DNA from: Myxococcales bacterium
Lineage (GTDB): Bacteria > Myxococcota_A > Polyangia > Palsa-1104
Direction of reading: 5' to 3'
Length of the DNA stretch: 34,170 bases
Assembly (NCBI GenBank): GCA_028287105.1
Contig: JAQBQH010000257.1
Coordinates: forward strand, 1 to 34,170
The position numbers were made by a program, and so were the translations under genes. This document shows positions 28,149-34,170 of the stretch, piece by piece; the first letter of the stretch is position 1; every line of letters begins with the position of its first letter. Under the pieces are notes generated by a model. It saw nothing but the letters and a program-made list of their open reading frames with translations. It was not told where the DNA came from and made no database searches.

Positions 28149-30634
28149 CGTATGGCCTGCTGCGGGCGGTCGCTTCGGCGGCCGCGGTGATGGTGGTGTT
28201 GGCGGGGGCGGGACAGAGGGCCGCAGCAGAAGGTCGCAGTGGCTCGGACTCCGCGGGACAGCAGTCGCTCACCGACGGGCGCAAAGCGCTCGAGGCGGAT
28301 GACTTCGCCGCCGCGGAGGCGAAGTTCCGCGAGGCGATCAGCCTCGATCCCAAGCTCAACGACGCCTACTGGCGCCTGGCCGCGATCCTCTACGGCAAGA
28401 AGCAGTATGCGCAGTCGGTGGAGCTCTTGCGGCGCGCGCCCGATCAGATCGACGTCGACGTGCGCGAGCAGCTCGGCCTCGCGCTGTACAAGACGGCCAA
28501 CCCGCCGCCGGCCGAGGCGGTGCGCCTGCTCGAGGACGTGGTCAGCAAGCGACCGGACTCGTACGCGGCGCAGCTGCAGCTCGGCCAGCATCTGCTCAAG
28601 AGCGAGCCCAAGCGCGCCGCCAACGCCATCGAGCTCTACCTGAAGCACCGCCCGCCGTCGGCGAGCAATCTCGACGCGCAGATCCACATGGTGCTCGGCA
28701 CGGCCTACGTCTACTCGAAGGAGTGGGACCTGGCGCAGAAGGAGTTCGAGGGGCTGCTCAAGACCAAGCCCAACGACATGACCGCCAAGCTCATGCTCGG
28801 CTCGGTCTACGTCGGCAAGAACGCCTGCAGCCAGGCCATCTCGCTCTACGAGCGCATCCTCTCGGAGGCGTCGCGGCAGCCGAGCATCTATTACAACCTC
28901 GGCACCTGCTATCTGCGCGAGAAGCGCGCCGCCGATGCGTTGCGCGAAGGCGAGCTGTACGTCAAGGCCAAGCCGCAAGACGCGCGCGGACATCTGTTGA
29001 CCTGCGACGCGCTCTACGAGCAGAAGAACTTTCAGCGCGCGCTGTCGGAGTGCCAGTCGGCGGAGCGGCTCGATCAGGTCAACGGATCGATCAAGGGCAA
29101 GGTCGGCCGCATCTATCTCGGCATGAAGAACTTCCAGGCGGCGCAGACCTATCTCGAGCAGGCGGTGGCGGGTGCCAAGGCGTCGGGGCAGGGGCGCGAT
29201 CCCGAGATCCTCGGCGCGCTCGCCGAGGCGTACGCGGCGGTCAAGGCGCCGCGCGACAAGCTCAACTCGATCGGCGACGAGCTGGCGTCGCTCACCAAGG
29301 ATCCGAAGGCGCTGGCGACGGCGGGGCAGGTCTACTTCCTGGCCGGCAACGACGAGAAGGCGACGTCGGCGCTCAACGCGGCGCTGGCGGCCGAGCCCAA
29401 CAACCTGGTGGCGCGCGCGGGGCTGGTGCGCGTGCTCAACCGGCGCGCCGGTGTCGCCGTCGAGAAGGGCGAGGTCGGCGTCGCCTATCAGCAGCTCTCG
29501 GAGGCGGTGAAGCTGTCGCCCGAAGATCTGATGACCAATCGCAACCTCGGGCTGGTCTTGCTGATGTCGCGCAAGAACTCCGAGGCCGAGGCGGTGCTGC
29601 AGCGCTCCTTGCGCAAGGTTCCCAACGACATGGTCGTCAATCGCATGCTCGCGCGCGCGCAGCTGCAGCAGCACAAGACGACGGCGGCGATGGCGACCTA
29701 CGAGAAGGCGGCGCAGATGGCGCTCAGGACCCGCGGGCCCGATCTGGCCGCGGTCTACGCCGAGCTGGGGCCGATGTACACCGAGGCCGATCGGCTCGAT
29801 CAGGCGATCAGCGTCCTCGAAACCGCGGTCAAGGAAGCGGGGCCGTCGCCGCTCGCGACGGTGGCACAGCGCAACCTGACGCTGGCCCTCTTCAAGCGCG
29901 GATTGAGCAAGATGCGCGATCCCAAGCAGTCGGACGCCGCGCTCGACGATCTGTCGGCGGCCGCCAAGGCGCCGCGCGGAGTCTTGACGGCGAAGGAGCT
30001 GGCGGCGGTGTCGTGCGGCGAGGCGATCGCGGCGCTCAAGGCCAACAAGATCTCGCAGGCCGAGGACGCGTGGGAGCAGGCGATGAAGTCGGGCGGCGAC
30101 AACGCCTGCACGTTCCGGCCGCCCTACGACAAGCTCGGCACGCGCTTCTTCGTCGCCTACACGCAGTATCGCGACTCTGGGAGCCCGGCCAAGCGAGAGG
30201 GCGCGGTCAAGCTGTTCACACAGCTCGTGACCAAGACGACGGGCGGCACGGCCGACTGGCTGCGTGCGCTGCTGCGCTCGGGCTACGAGCTGCTCGGCTA
30301 CGATTTCTATCAGCGCTCCGACGAGAAGCGCGCCGGCCAGTTCCTGGCGAGCGCGGCCAAGGTGCAGGCCAAGGGCGACAAGCGGGAGCTCGAGCACAAC
30401 CTGGCGGTCATCGACGTCTTCTCGGGCAAGGCGACGCAGGCGGAGAAGGTGTTCGATGCGCTCGGCGCGCGGCCCTGCGAGGCGCGCTTGAACCTCGGCA
30501 TCCTGCATGACCGGGTCGGCGAGTCGAAGAAGGCGCTCGAGCTCTACAAACAGGCGCGTGCGTGCGGGGTGCACGCGCCGAAGCTGGCGGAGTGGATCGA
30601 CGTGAAAGAGCGTCTGTTCGGAGGCACGCCATGA
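28145..30634 (+). CDS. Exported TPR protein in the phosphatase operon
   Basis: An 829-residue TPR protein with a signal peptide (about residues 1-28, ending AAAEG), so it is probably periplasmic or outer-membrane associated. TPR-like hairpins run from ~35 to ~560 (for example GRKALEADDFAAAEAKFREAISLDPK) and again in the last ~150 residues. No enzyme motif is seen. The ATG at 28145 overlaps the phosphatase TGA (ATGA), which fixes the start; open sequence further upstream lies inside the phosphatase gene and is not used. Its own stop overlaps the ATG of the PhnD-like gene. Strict coupling on both sides suggests that it works with the phosphatase's periplasmic sensor and the binding protein, perhaps as a ligand-presenting scaffold (inference). 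Confidence 0.92.
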   Translation: MTYGLLRAVASAAAVMVVLAGAGQRAAAEGRSGSDSAGQQSLTDGRKALEADDFAAAEAKFREAISLDPKLNDAYWRLAAILYGKKQYAQSVELLRRAPDQIDVDVREQLGLALYKTANPPPAEAVRLLEDVVSKRPDSYAAQLQLGQHLLKSEPKRAANAIELYLKHRPPSASNLDAQIHMVLGTAYVYSKEWDLAQKEFEGLLKTKPNDMTAKLMLGSVYVGKNACSQAISLYERILSEASRQPSIYYNLGTCYLREKRAADALREGELYVKAKPQDARGHLLTCDALYEQKNFQRALSECQSAERLDQVNGSIKGKVGRIYLGMKNFQAAQTYLEQAVAGAKASGQGRDPEILGALAEAYAAVKAPRDKLNSIGDELASLTKDPKALATAGQVYFLAGNDEKATSALNAALAAEPNNLVARAGLVRVLNRRAGVAVEKGEVGVAYQQLSEAVKLSPEDLMTNRNLGLVLLMSRKNSEAEAVLQRSLRKVPNDMVVNRMLARAQLQQHKTTAAMATYEKAAQMALRTRGPDLAAVYAELGPMYTEADRLDQAISVLETAVKEAGPSPLATVAQRNLTLALFKRGLSKMRDPKQSDAALDDLSAAAKAPRGVLTAKELAAVSCGEAIAALKANKISQAEDAWEQAMKSGGDNACTFRPPYDKLGTRFFVAYTQYRDSGSPAKREGAVKLFTQLVTKTTGGTADWLRALLRSGYELLGYDFYQRSDEKRAGQFLASAAKVQAKGDKRELEHNLAVIDVFSGKATQAEKVFDALGARPCEARLNLGILHDRVGESKKALELYKQARACGVHAPKLAEWIDVKERLFGGTP

Positions 30635-31536
30635 AGACACGTGCTCTGCTGGCCTGTCTCGGATTGCTCGCGCTCGCGAGCGACGCGCGCGCGGCCGACA
30701 AACCGCTCACGATCGCGATCTACGCGCCCAATGCGCCGTTCGATTCCGGTACCGAGCGCTTCGCGTTCATCAATCGTTTGGCGCAGCAGGTCACGTCGGC
30801 GGCGGGCGTGCCGGCGGTGGGCAAGGCGTTCGCGCGCTTCTCGGATCTCGAGGCGGCGATCAAGAGCAAGCAGGTCGACTTCGCCGTCATCGACGGCGTC
30901 TACCTGGCGCAAAAGGGCGTGCCCTACCAGGTGCTGGCGACGGCGACCACGGGCGGCGAGACCTCGCCGAAGTGGGCGCTCTTCAGCTCGACGGCGAGCA
31001 GGGTCGACGAGCTGCAGGGCAAGCGGCTGAGCATCGCCAACGCCGGACCGCGCGACGCGGAGTTCGCTTCCAATGCGCTCTTCGACGGGGAAGTGCAGAT
31101 CGCGAAGTTCTTCGCGTCGAAGGCGGGGGCGCCCGATCTGGCGGCGGCGATCGCGGCGGTGAACCTCAAGAAGGCCGATGCGGTGTTCGCGCCCGAGGCG
31201 CAAGGCAAGGGGCTCAAGAAGCTGTTCGAAGTGCGCGACCGCGTTCCCAACCCGGCCTTCTGCGAAGTCGGCAGCGGGCTGGCGTCGGATCTCGTGGCCA
31301 AGGTGAAGGCGGCGGTTCTGGCGCACGGCGCGGCGGGCCCCGGGCTCGACGGCTGGAAGGCCTCGAGCGCGGAGCCGTATCGCGCGCTGGCCGGTCGCAT
31401 GGGTAGCCGCGTGCGGCGCCCGGTGATGGTCGAGCCGGAGGTGGTGCGCATCGAAGATCAGGATGTCCTGGTGCCGCCGGCGATGGAGCCGGGGCTGCCC
31501 GAGCTGAAGACGCTCTACTGGCAACCGACGCAGTAG
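30631..31536 (+). CDS. PhnD-like periplasmic solute-binding protein
   Basis: A 301-residue protein with a signal peptide (~1-22, ending ARAA) and the pattern of a PhnD-type (phosphate/phosphonate ABC transporter) binding protein: PLTIAIYAPNAP at the mature N-terminus, DLEAAIKSKQVDFAVIDGVY, the ELQGKRLSIANAG region, and a second lobe with KADAVFAPEAQ. No ABC permease or ATPase gene is nearby, so it is probably a sensory rather than a transport binding protein (inference). The start ATG at 30631 has GGAGG 6 nt upstream and overlaps the TPR stop (ATGA). The STAS gene follows after 3 nt. In related systems such proteins present ligands to membrane sensors; here the phosphatase encoded upstream is the candidate. 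The ligand is unknown. Confidence 0.82.
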   Translation: MKTRALLACLGLLALASDARAADKPLTIAIYAPNAPFDSGTERFAFINRLAQQVTSAAGVPAVGKAFARFSDLEAAIKSKQVDFAVIDGVYLAQKGVPYQVLATATTGGETSPKWALFSSTASRVDELQGKRLSIANAGPRDAEFASNALFDGEVQIAKFFASKAGAPDLAAAIAAVNLKKADAVFAPEAQGKGLKKLFEVRDRVPNPAFCEVGSGLASDLVAKVKAAVLAHGAAGPGLDGWKASSAEPYRALAGRMGSRVRRPVMVEPEVVRIEDQDVLVPPAMEPGLPELKTLYWQPTQ

Positions 31537-31539
31537 ATC

Positions 31540-32079
31540 ATGGCGTCGGACGCCAAAGGACGCTCTGATCAACCGGGCGAGCCGTTCAGTTGGCGCGTGG
31601 CGGGGCGCGAAGGCGACTGGCTGCGCGTCGAGCTGCGCGGCGAGATCGACGAGAACGCCGACTTCTCGGAGCTGCGGCAGACGCTGCGCGGCAACATCGA
31701 GCTGCGGCTCGAGGGGATCACGCGCATCAACTCGTGCGGCGTGCGCGAGTGGGTCAACTTCGTGCGCGGCCTCGAGGGTGTGCGGTCGCTCTGGTTCGCG
31801 CGCTGCTCGCCGCCGGTGGTGCTGCAGCTCAACACCATCTACAACTTTCGCGGGCGGGCGCGCGTCAGCTCGTTCATGGCGCCCTACGTCTGCGAGGCGT
31901 GCCACACCGACGAGTACAAGCTCCTCGACGTGGCCGAGCACTTCCCCGATCGGCGCGCGCACGTGCCGGCGTTTCGGTGCAAGAAGTGCGGCGGGGTCAT
32001 GGTCTTCGACGAGCTGCCGGAGCGGTACTTGTCGTTCCTGTCGGAGGCGGAGCTCGCAGACCCGTCGGGCGGTGGGTAG
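31540..32079 (+). CDS. Soluble STAS-zinc-ribbon protein
   Basis: A 179-residue cytoplasmic protein. The STAS-like part (~18-115) contains [14 protein letters not shown] with S65 in the place of the phosphorylated Ser of SpoIIAA/RsbV. It is followed by C118/C121 (VCEAC) and C147/C150 (CKKC), a zinc-ribbon-like arrangement, and a short [17 protein letters not shown] end that recurs in the homologues. It is the simplest copy of the module and has no membrane segment. Its place in one operon with a SpoIIE phosphatase makes it a good candidate for a partner-switch protein. The ATG at 31540 is 3 nt after the PhnD-like stop; no clear ribosome site is seen, which fits coupled translation. The family name is inferred from motifs, not from a search. 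Confidence 0.87.
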   Translation: MASDAKGRSDQPGEPFSWRVAGREGDWLRVELRGEIDENADFSELRQTLRGNIELRLEGITRINSCGVREWVNFVRGLEGVRSLWFARCSPPVVLQLNTIYNFRGRARVSSFMAPYVCEACHTDEYKLLDVAEHFPDRRAHVPAFRCKKCGGVMVFDELPERYLSFLSEAELADPSGGG

Positions 32080-32088
32080 GCACGACGG

Positions 32089-33393
32089 ATGGCGGAATTG
32101 TTAGACGACGCCCTGGCCGACCTGCAGCGGGTCCTCGAGGGCGCGGTGGATGCCGCCGTCATCCTCGATCAGAACCACCGCGTGCTCTATCGCAACTCCG
32201 CGTATGACGCCTACACGGGCAAGCGGCCGCGCGACGTTGGCGCGGCGGCGGCGGCGGGGACGCCTTGCCATCAGCTCTTCAACCTCGAGATCTGCGCCGA
32301 GAACTGCATCATGCGGCGCGCGGTGGCGGCGGGCAAGCCGCTGCGCATGCACGAGATCCACGCCAAGCGCGGCGACGGCGAAGATCTGACGCTCATCGTG
32401 ACGTCGACGCCGCTCGGCAGCGGGCTGGTGCTCGAGACCTATCGCGACGTGACCGCCGAGTCGCGCGTGCAGCGGAAGTATCACGCGCTCCTGGCGCGCG
32501 AGCGCGGGGCCAAGGAAGATCTCGAGCGCAAGGTGCTCGAGCGCACCGAGGCGCTGCGGCGCGCGCAGGATCAGCTGGTGTTGAACGAGAAGATGTCGTC
32601 GCTGGGGCGGCTGGTGGCCGGCATCGCGCACGAGCTGAACAACCCCATCAACTTCGTCTACGGCAACGTCGATTTCCTCGCGCAGTACTTCCGCCACCTG
32701 ATCAATCTGATCGCGATCTACGAGTCGTCGCCGGAGCTGTCGCCGGAGGCGCTGCGGCGGGCGGCGGAGTTCAAGGAGAGCATCGACTTCGAGTTCCTCA
32801 TGGAGGACTGGGAGCGGCTGCTCAAGAGCGTGCGCGCCGGTGCCGAGCGCACGGCGCAGATCGTGGCCGGCTTGAAGGCGTTCTCGCGCCCGCAGGTGGG
32901 CAAGATCGAGGAGACCGATCTGATCGCGGGTCTCGAGACGACGCTGCATCTCTTGCAGCCGCTGCTCCGCGATCGGGTGACGGTGCATCGCCACTATGCG
33001 CCCTTGCCGCGCGTGCGCTGCCGCGGTGGTCAGGTGCAGCAGGTGTTCATGAACCTCTTGACGAACGCGGCGCAGGCGGCGGGGCCGGGCGGCGAGATCT
33101 TCGTGACGGCGCTGCCTGATGCCGAAGGCGTGCGCGTGAGCGTCCGCGACACGGGGCCGGGCGTGCCCGCGGAGCTGACGACGAAGATCTTCGATCCCTT
33201 CTTTACGACCAAGGACGTCGGGGAGGGGACGGGGCTCGGGTTGGCGATTTCGCAGCGGATCGCGCGGTCGCATGGGGGGCGCATCGAGCTGGTGGCGGGG
33301 GAGCCGGGGAGGGGCGCGGAGTTCATCGTGTGGCTGCCGTTGGAGCCACCGACGGAGCCGGTGAAAGAGGTGCAGGAGGGGGGAGCGGGGTAG
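32089..33393 (+). CDS. PAS histidine kinase
   Basis: A 434-residue soluble histidine kinase. A PAS domain (~8-125) has C60, C69 and C73 (C-x8-C-x3-C), matching the PAS protein at 25923-26465. A coiled-coil leads to the H-box GIAHELNNPINFVYGN with the phosphoacceptor H181, and the catalytic domain shows the N-box FMNLLTNAAQA, G1 DTGPGVP, F-box IFDPFFTTK and G2 GTGLGLAIS. There is an insertion of about 60 residues after the H-box, rich in Glu, Leu and Ser. It ends with a Pro/Glu/Gly tail. It is the last gene of the phosphatase operon, 9 nt after the STAS stop. No response regulator is adjacent; the single-domain receiver at 2867-3247 is one possible partner. Confidence 0.95.
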   Translation: MAELLDDALADLQRVLEGAVDAAVILDQNHRVLYRNSAYDAYTGKRPRDVGAAAAAGTPCHQLFNLEICAENCIMRRAVAAGKPLRMHEIHAKRGDGEDLTLIVTSTPLGSGLVLETYRDVTAESRVQRKYHALLARERGAKEDLERKVLERTEALRRAQDQLVLNEKMSSLGRLVAGIAHELNNPINFVYGNVDFLAQYFRHLINLIAIYESSPELSPEALRRAAEFKESIDFEFLMEDWERLLKSVRAGAERTAQIVAGLKAFSRPQVGKIEETDLIAGLETTLHLLQPLLRDRVTVHRHYAPLPRVRCRGGQVQQVFMNLLTNAAQAAGPGGEIFVTALPDAEGVRVSVRDTGPGVPAELTTKIFDPFFTTKDVGEGTGLGLAISQRIARSHGGRIELVAGEPGRGAEFIVWLPLEPPTEPVKEVQEGGAG

Positions 33394-33460
33394 GGCGGGG
33401 TGGCGGTGAGTGAGCCGCGGACGAGGTTGATGCCGCAGGTTTTGTGCAACCTGCCTGCGC

Positions 33461-33601
33461 ACGCCCGGTCATCGCCCCGAGATGACCGTCGCGGAGCAAC
33501 TCCTCGACGATGCTCGCGGCCGAGCGCTCATCGGCGACACCGGCTACGACTCCGACGCGTTGGTCCGCGAGATTCGCCATCGCGGCATGGAGCCCGTCAA
33601 C
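33461..33601 (+). pseudogene. IS5-like transposase fragment
   Basis: The frame reads TPGHRPEMTVAEQLLDDA and then LIGDTGYDSDALVREIRHRG, which matches the central part of IS5/IS4-type DDE transposases: a conserved 'D-x-GYDSD' element around the second catalytic Asp. Upstream and downstream catalytic regions are missing, and the frame loses similarity after MEPV. It is therefore a degraded remnant of about 47 codons. No terminal inverted repeats are visible next to it. Confidence 0.7.
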
Positions 33602-33706
33602 GGCAGTCAACTATCTGGGCATAGTGGAAGTCGCCTGCAGCTGGCTGTGGCTCAGCTAATGTTCTCGCCGCCACGAGGCGCCTGAGCTCGGCAAAGAGGC
33701 GGCACC

Positions 33707-33835
33707 CAGTGGGGCCGATCCCGACGGCGTAGAGTGAGGCTCGTCGCGCGCAGCGCGACGTAAGGCCGAACGATGGAGGAGCACGCCGCGAAGCGGCGAC
33801 AGCGACGGATTCCGACGGCGGGAGCGGCCCCACTG
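33707..33835. repeat. Long inverted-repeat element with two inner hairpins
   Basis: CAGTGGGGCCG (33707-33717) and CGGCCCCACTG (33825-33835) are perfect 11-nt inverted arms. Pairing continues inwards with three mismatches to 33729/33813 (20 of 23 pairs). Inside lie two perfect hairpins: CGTCGCGC-GCA-GCGCGACG (33742-33760) and CGCCGC-GAA-GCGGCG (33784-33798). The whole could fold as a three-way junction. Possible readings are a structured RNA, a dispersed REP/BIME-like repeat or a miniature mobile element. There is no coding sense in the short open frames across it. Confidence 0.55.
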
Positions 33836-33900
33836 CGTCCCGCCGACGGTGGCACAACCACATACCGCCGGCAGACCGCGAACAGATTAGGGACAGCCGC

Positions 33901-33967
33901 TAGTCGGGGGAGCCTGCTAGCAGGGGAGCCTTCCAGTCGGAGAGAGGGCTTAGTCGAGGGAGCCTGC
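33901..33967. repeat. Direct repeats copying the 3' end of the MYXO-CTERM-like gene
   Basis: TAGTCGGGGGAGCCTGC (33901-33917), a diverged TAGCAGGGGAGCCTTCC (33918-33934) and TAGTCGAGGGAGCCTGC (33951-33967). The last copy is the coding end of the minus-strand gene (codons for AGSLD plus most of the stop); the other two lie just downstream of its stop. Confidence 0.5.
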
Positions 33968-34170
33968 CCGCCGCCGGCGCAGAATCAGCGCGCCGGCGAC
34001 GAGCAGCATGGCGATCCAGCCGCTGTCGTTCGGCACCGCCGTGCCGAGCGTGCAGCCGCAACCGCTATCTTTGGACGTGAGGCCGTTGTTGCCGGTGCCG
34101 TTGCCGCCGGTTCCCGTGCCGCCACCGCCGCCGCCACCGCCCGCGCCGGGGCCACCGGAAGCCAGCGACC
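33950..34170 (-). CDS. C-terminus of a MYXO-CTERM-like surface protein (5' part beyond window)
   Basis: Only the last ~72 codons are present. They encode a Gly/Asn/Thr-rich linker (a long Gly run, then GTGTGGNGTGNNG), a SKDSGCGCTLG segment, one hydrophobic helix (about WIAMLLVAGALIL) and a basic RRRR end before AGSLD and a TAA at 33952-33950. The order Cys-containing motif, membrane helix, Arg cluster is that of MYXO-CTERM sorting tails, which in myxobacteria are thought to be processed by a membrane protease so that the protein is displayed on the surface. The nature of the main domain cannot be seen. This tail is the best taxonomic hint in the window. Confidence 0.75.
   Translation of the reverse strand, partial: SLASGGPGAGGGGGGGGTGTGGNGTGNNGLTSKDSGCGCTLGTAVPNDSGWIAMLLVAGALILRRRRAGSLD

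Larger units (their letters stand above)
33394..33949. other. Gene-poor spacer with remnant and repeat elements
   Basis: There is no intact gene between the histidine kinase stop and the MYXO-CTERM-like gene. The stretch holds a transposase remnant (33461-33601), a foldable inverted-repeat element (33707-33835) and short direct repeats (33901-33967). I found no convincing terminator for the histidine kinase operon, only GC-rich sequence without a T-run. Confidence 0.7.

Noticed and set aside
26568-33393. The cluster as a classical sigma-factor (RsbW/sigma B-type) operon
   Set aside because: No sigma factor gene is present in the window, and the GHKL proteins differ from RsbW in their G1 box and pseudo-receiver. 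Only the more general term partner switching is used.
33394-33460. A terminator for the histidine kinase operon
   Set aside because: The sequence is GC-rich but shows no clear stem-loop followed by a T-run.
33597-33863. Short minus-strand frames (about 70-90 codons) across the inverted-repeat element
   Set aside because: They read through the two arms and hairpins of the palindromic element, have no ribosome site, and their composition fits translated repeat sequence, not a protein.

Overview
The window is a very GC-rich (strong G/C third-position bias), tightly packed bacterial segment that looks like Myxococcota (former Deltaproteobacteria). Reasons: Hanks-type Ser/Thr kinases with the HRDVSPxN catalytic loop, very long TPR proteins, TPR-PEGA envelope proteins, an OmpA protein with thrombospondin type-3 repeats, short Cys-rich lipoproteins, and a MYXO-CTERM-like tail (GCGC, one membrane helix, RRRR) on the protein entering at the right edge. 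No rRNA, tRNA or CRISPR was recognised. Phylum placement is inference; no marker gene is present.

Layout. (1) 1-2783, minus: a pseudo-receiver/GHKL ATPase gene followed after 3 nt by a Ser/Thr kinase that runs off the left edge, with a sigma70-like promoter. (2) 2867-3247, plus: a single-domain response regulator whose 3' end overlaps (3) a minus-strand envelope operon, 10196-3230: two lipoproteins, OmpA/TSP3, a TonB-dependent receptor and a HAD phosphatase. (4) 16240-10368, minus: a second operon with nearly every junction overlapping: a second pseudo-receiver/GHKL ATPase, a membrane protein with two STAS-zinc-ribbon modules and a PDZ-like tail, a TPR-PEGA protein, a small lipoprotein and a FadL-like porin. 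(5) 16275-18573, plus: a TPR-PEGA protein and a Ser/Thr kinase. (6) 18678-25905, plus: a 2078-aa TPR protein and a tail-anchored STAS-zinc-ribbon protein. (7) 25923-26465, minus: a Cys-rich PAS protein sharing a divergent, overlapping promoter pair with (8) a five-gene plus operon, 26568-33393: membrane SpoIIE/PP2C phosphatase, periplasmic TPR protein, PhnD-like periplasmic binding protein, soluble STAS-zinc-ribbon protein and PAS histidine kinase. (9) 33394-34170: a transposase remnant, a folded inverted-repeat element, short direct repeats and the 3' end of the MYXO-CTERM-like gene.

Main interpretation (inference): the window encodes a dispersed 'partner-switching' network built from unusual parts. 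In the classical Rsb/SpoIIA scheme a GHKL kinase phosphorylates a Ser in a STAS protein and a PP2C phosphatase removes it. Here there are four STAS domains in three proteins, each followed by a CxxC...CxxC zinc-ribbon-like segment. Three keep the phosphoacceptor Ser and one has lost it. There are two GHKL ATPases with an atypical G1 box (D-x-F-G-R-L) behind a pseudo-receiver, one SpoIIE phosphatase with a periplasmic sensor, two Ser/Thr kinases, a histidine kinase and a response regulator. They are co-transcribed with periplasmic and outer-membrane proteins, and no sigma factor is encoded in the window. This suggests an envelope-sensing pathway whose output may not be a classical anti-sigma switch.
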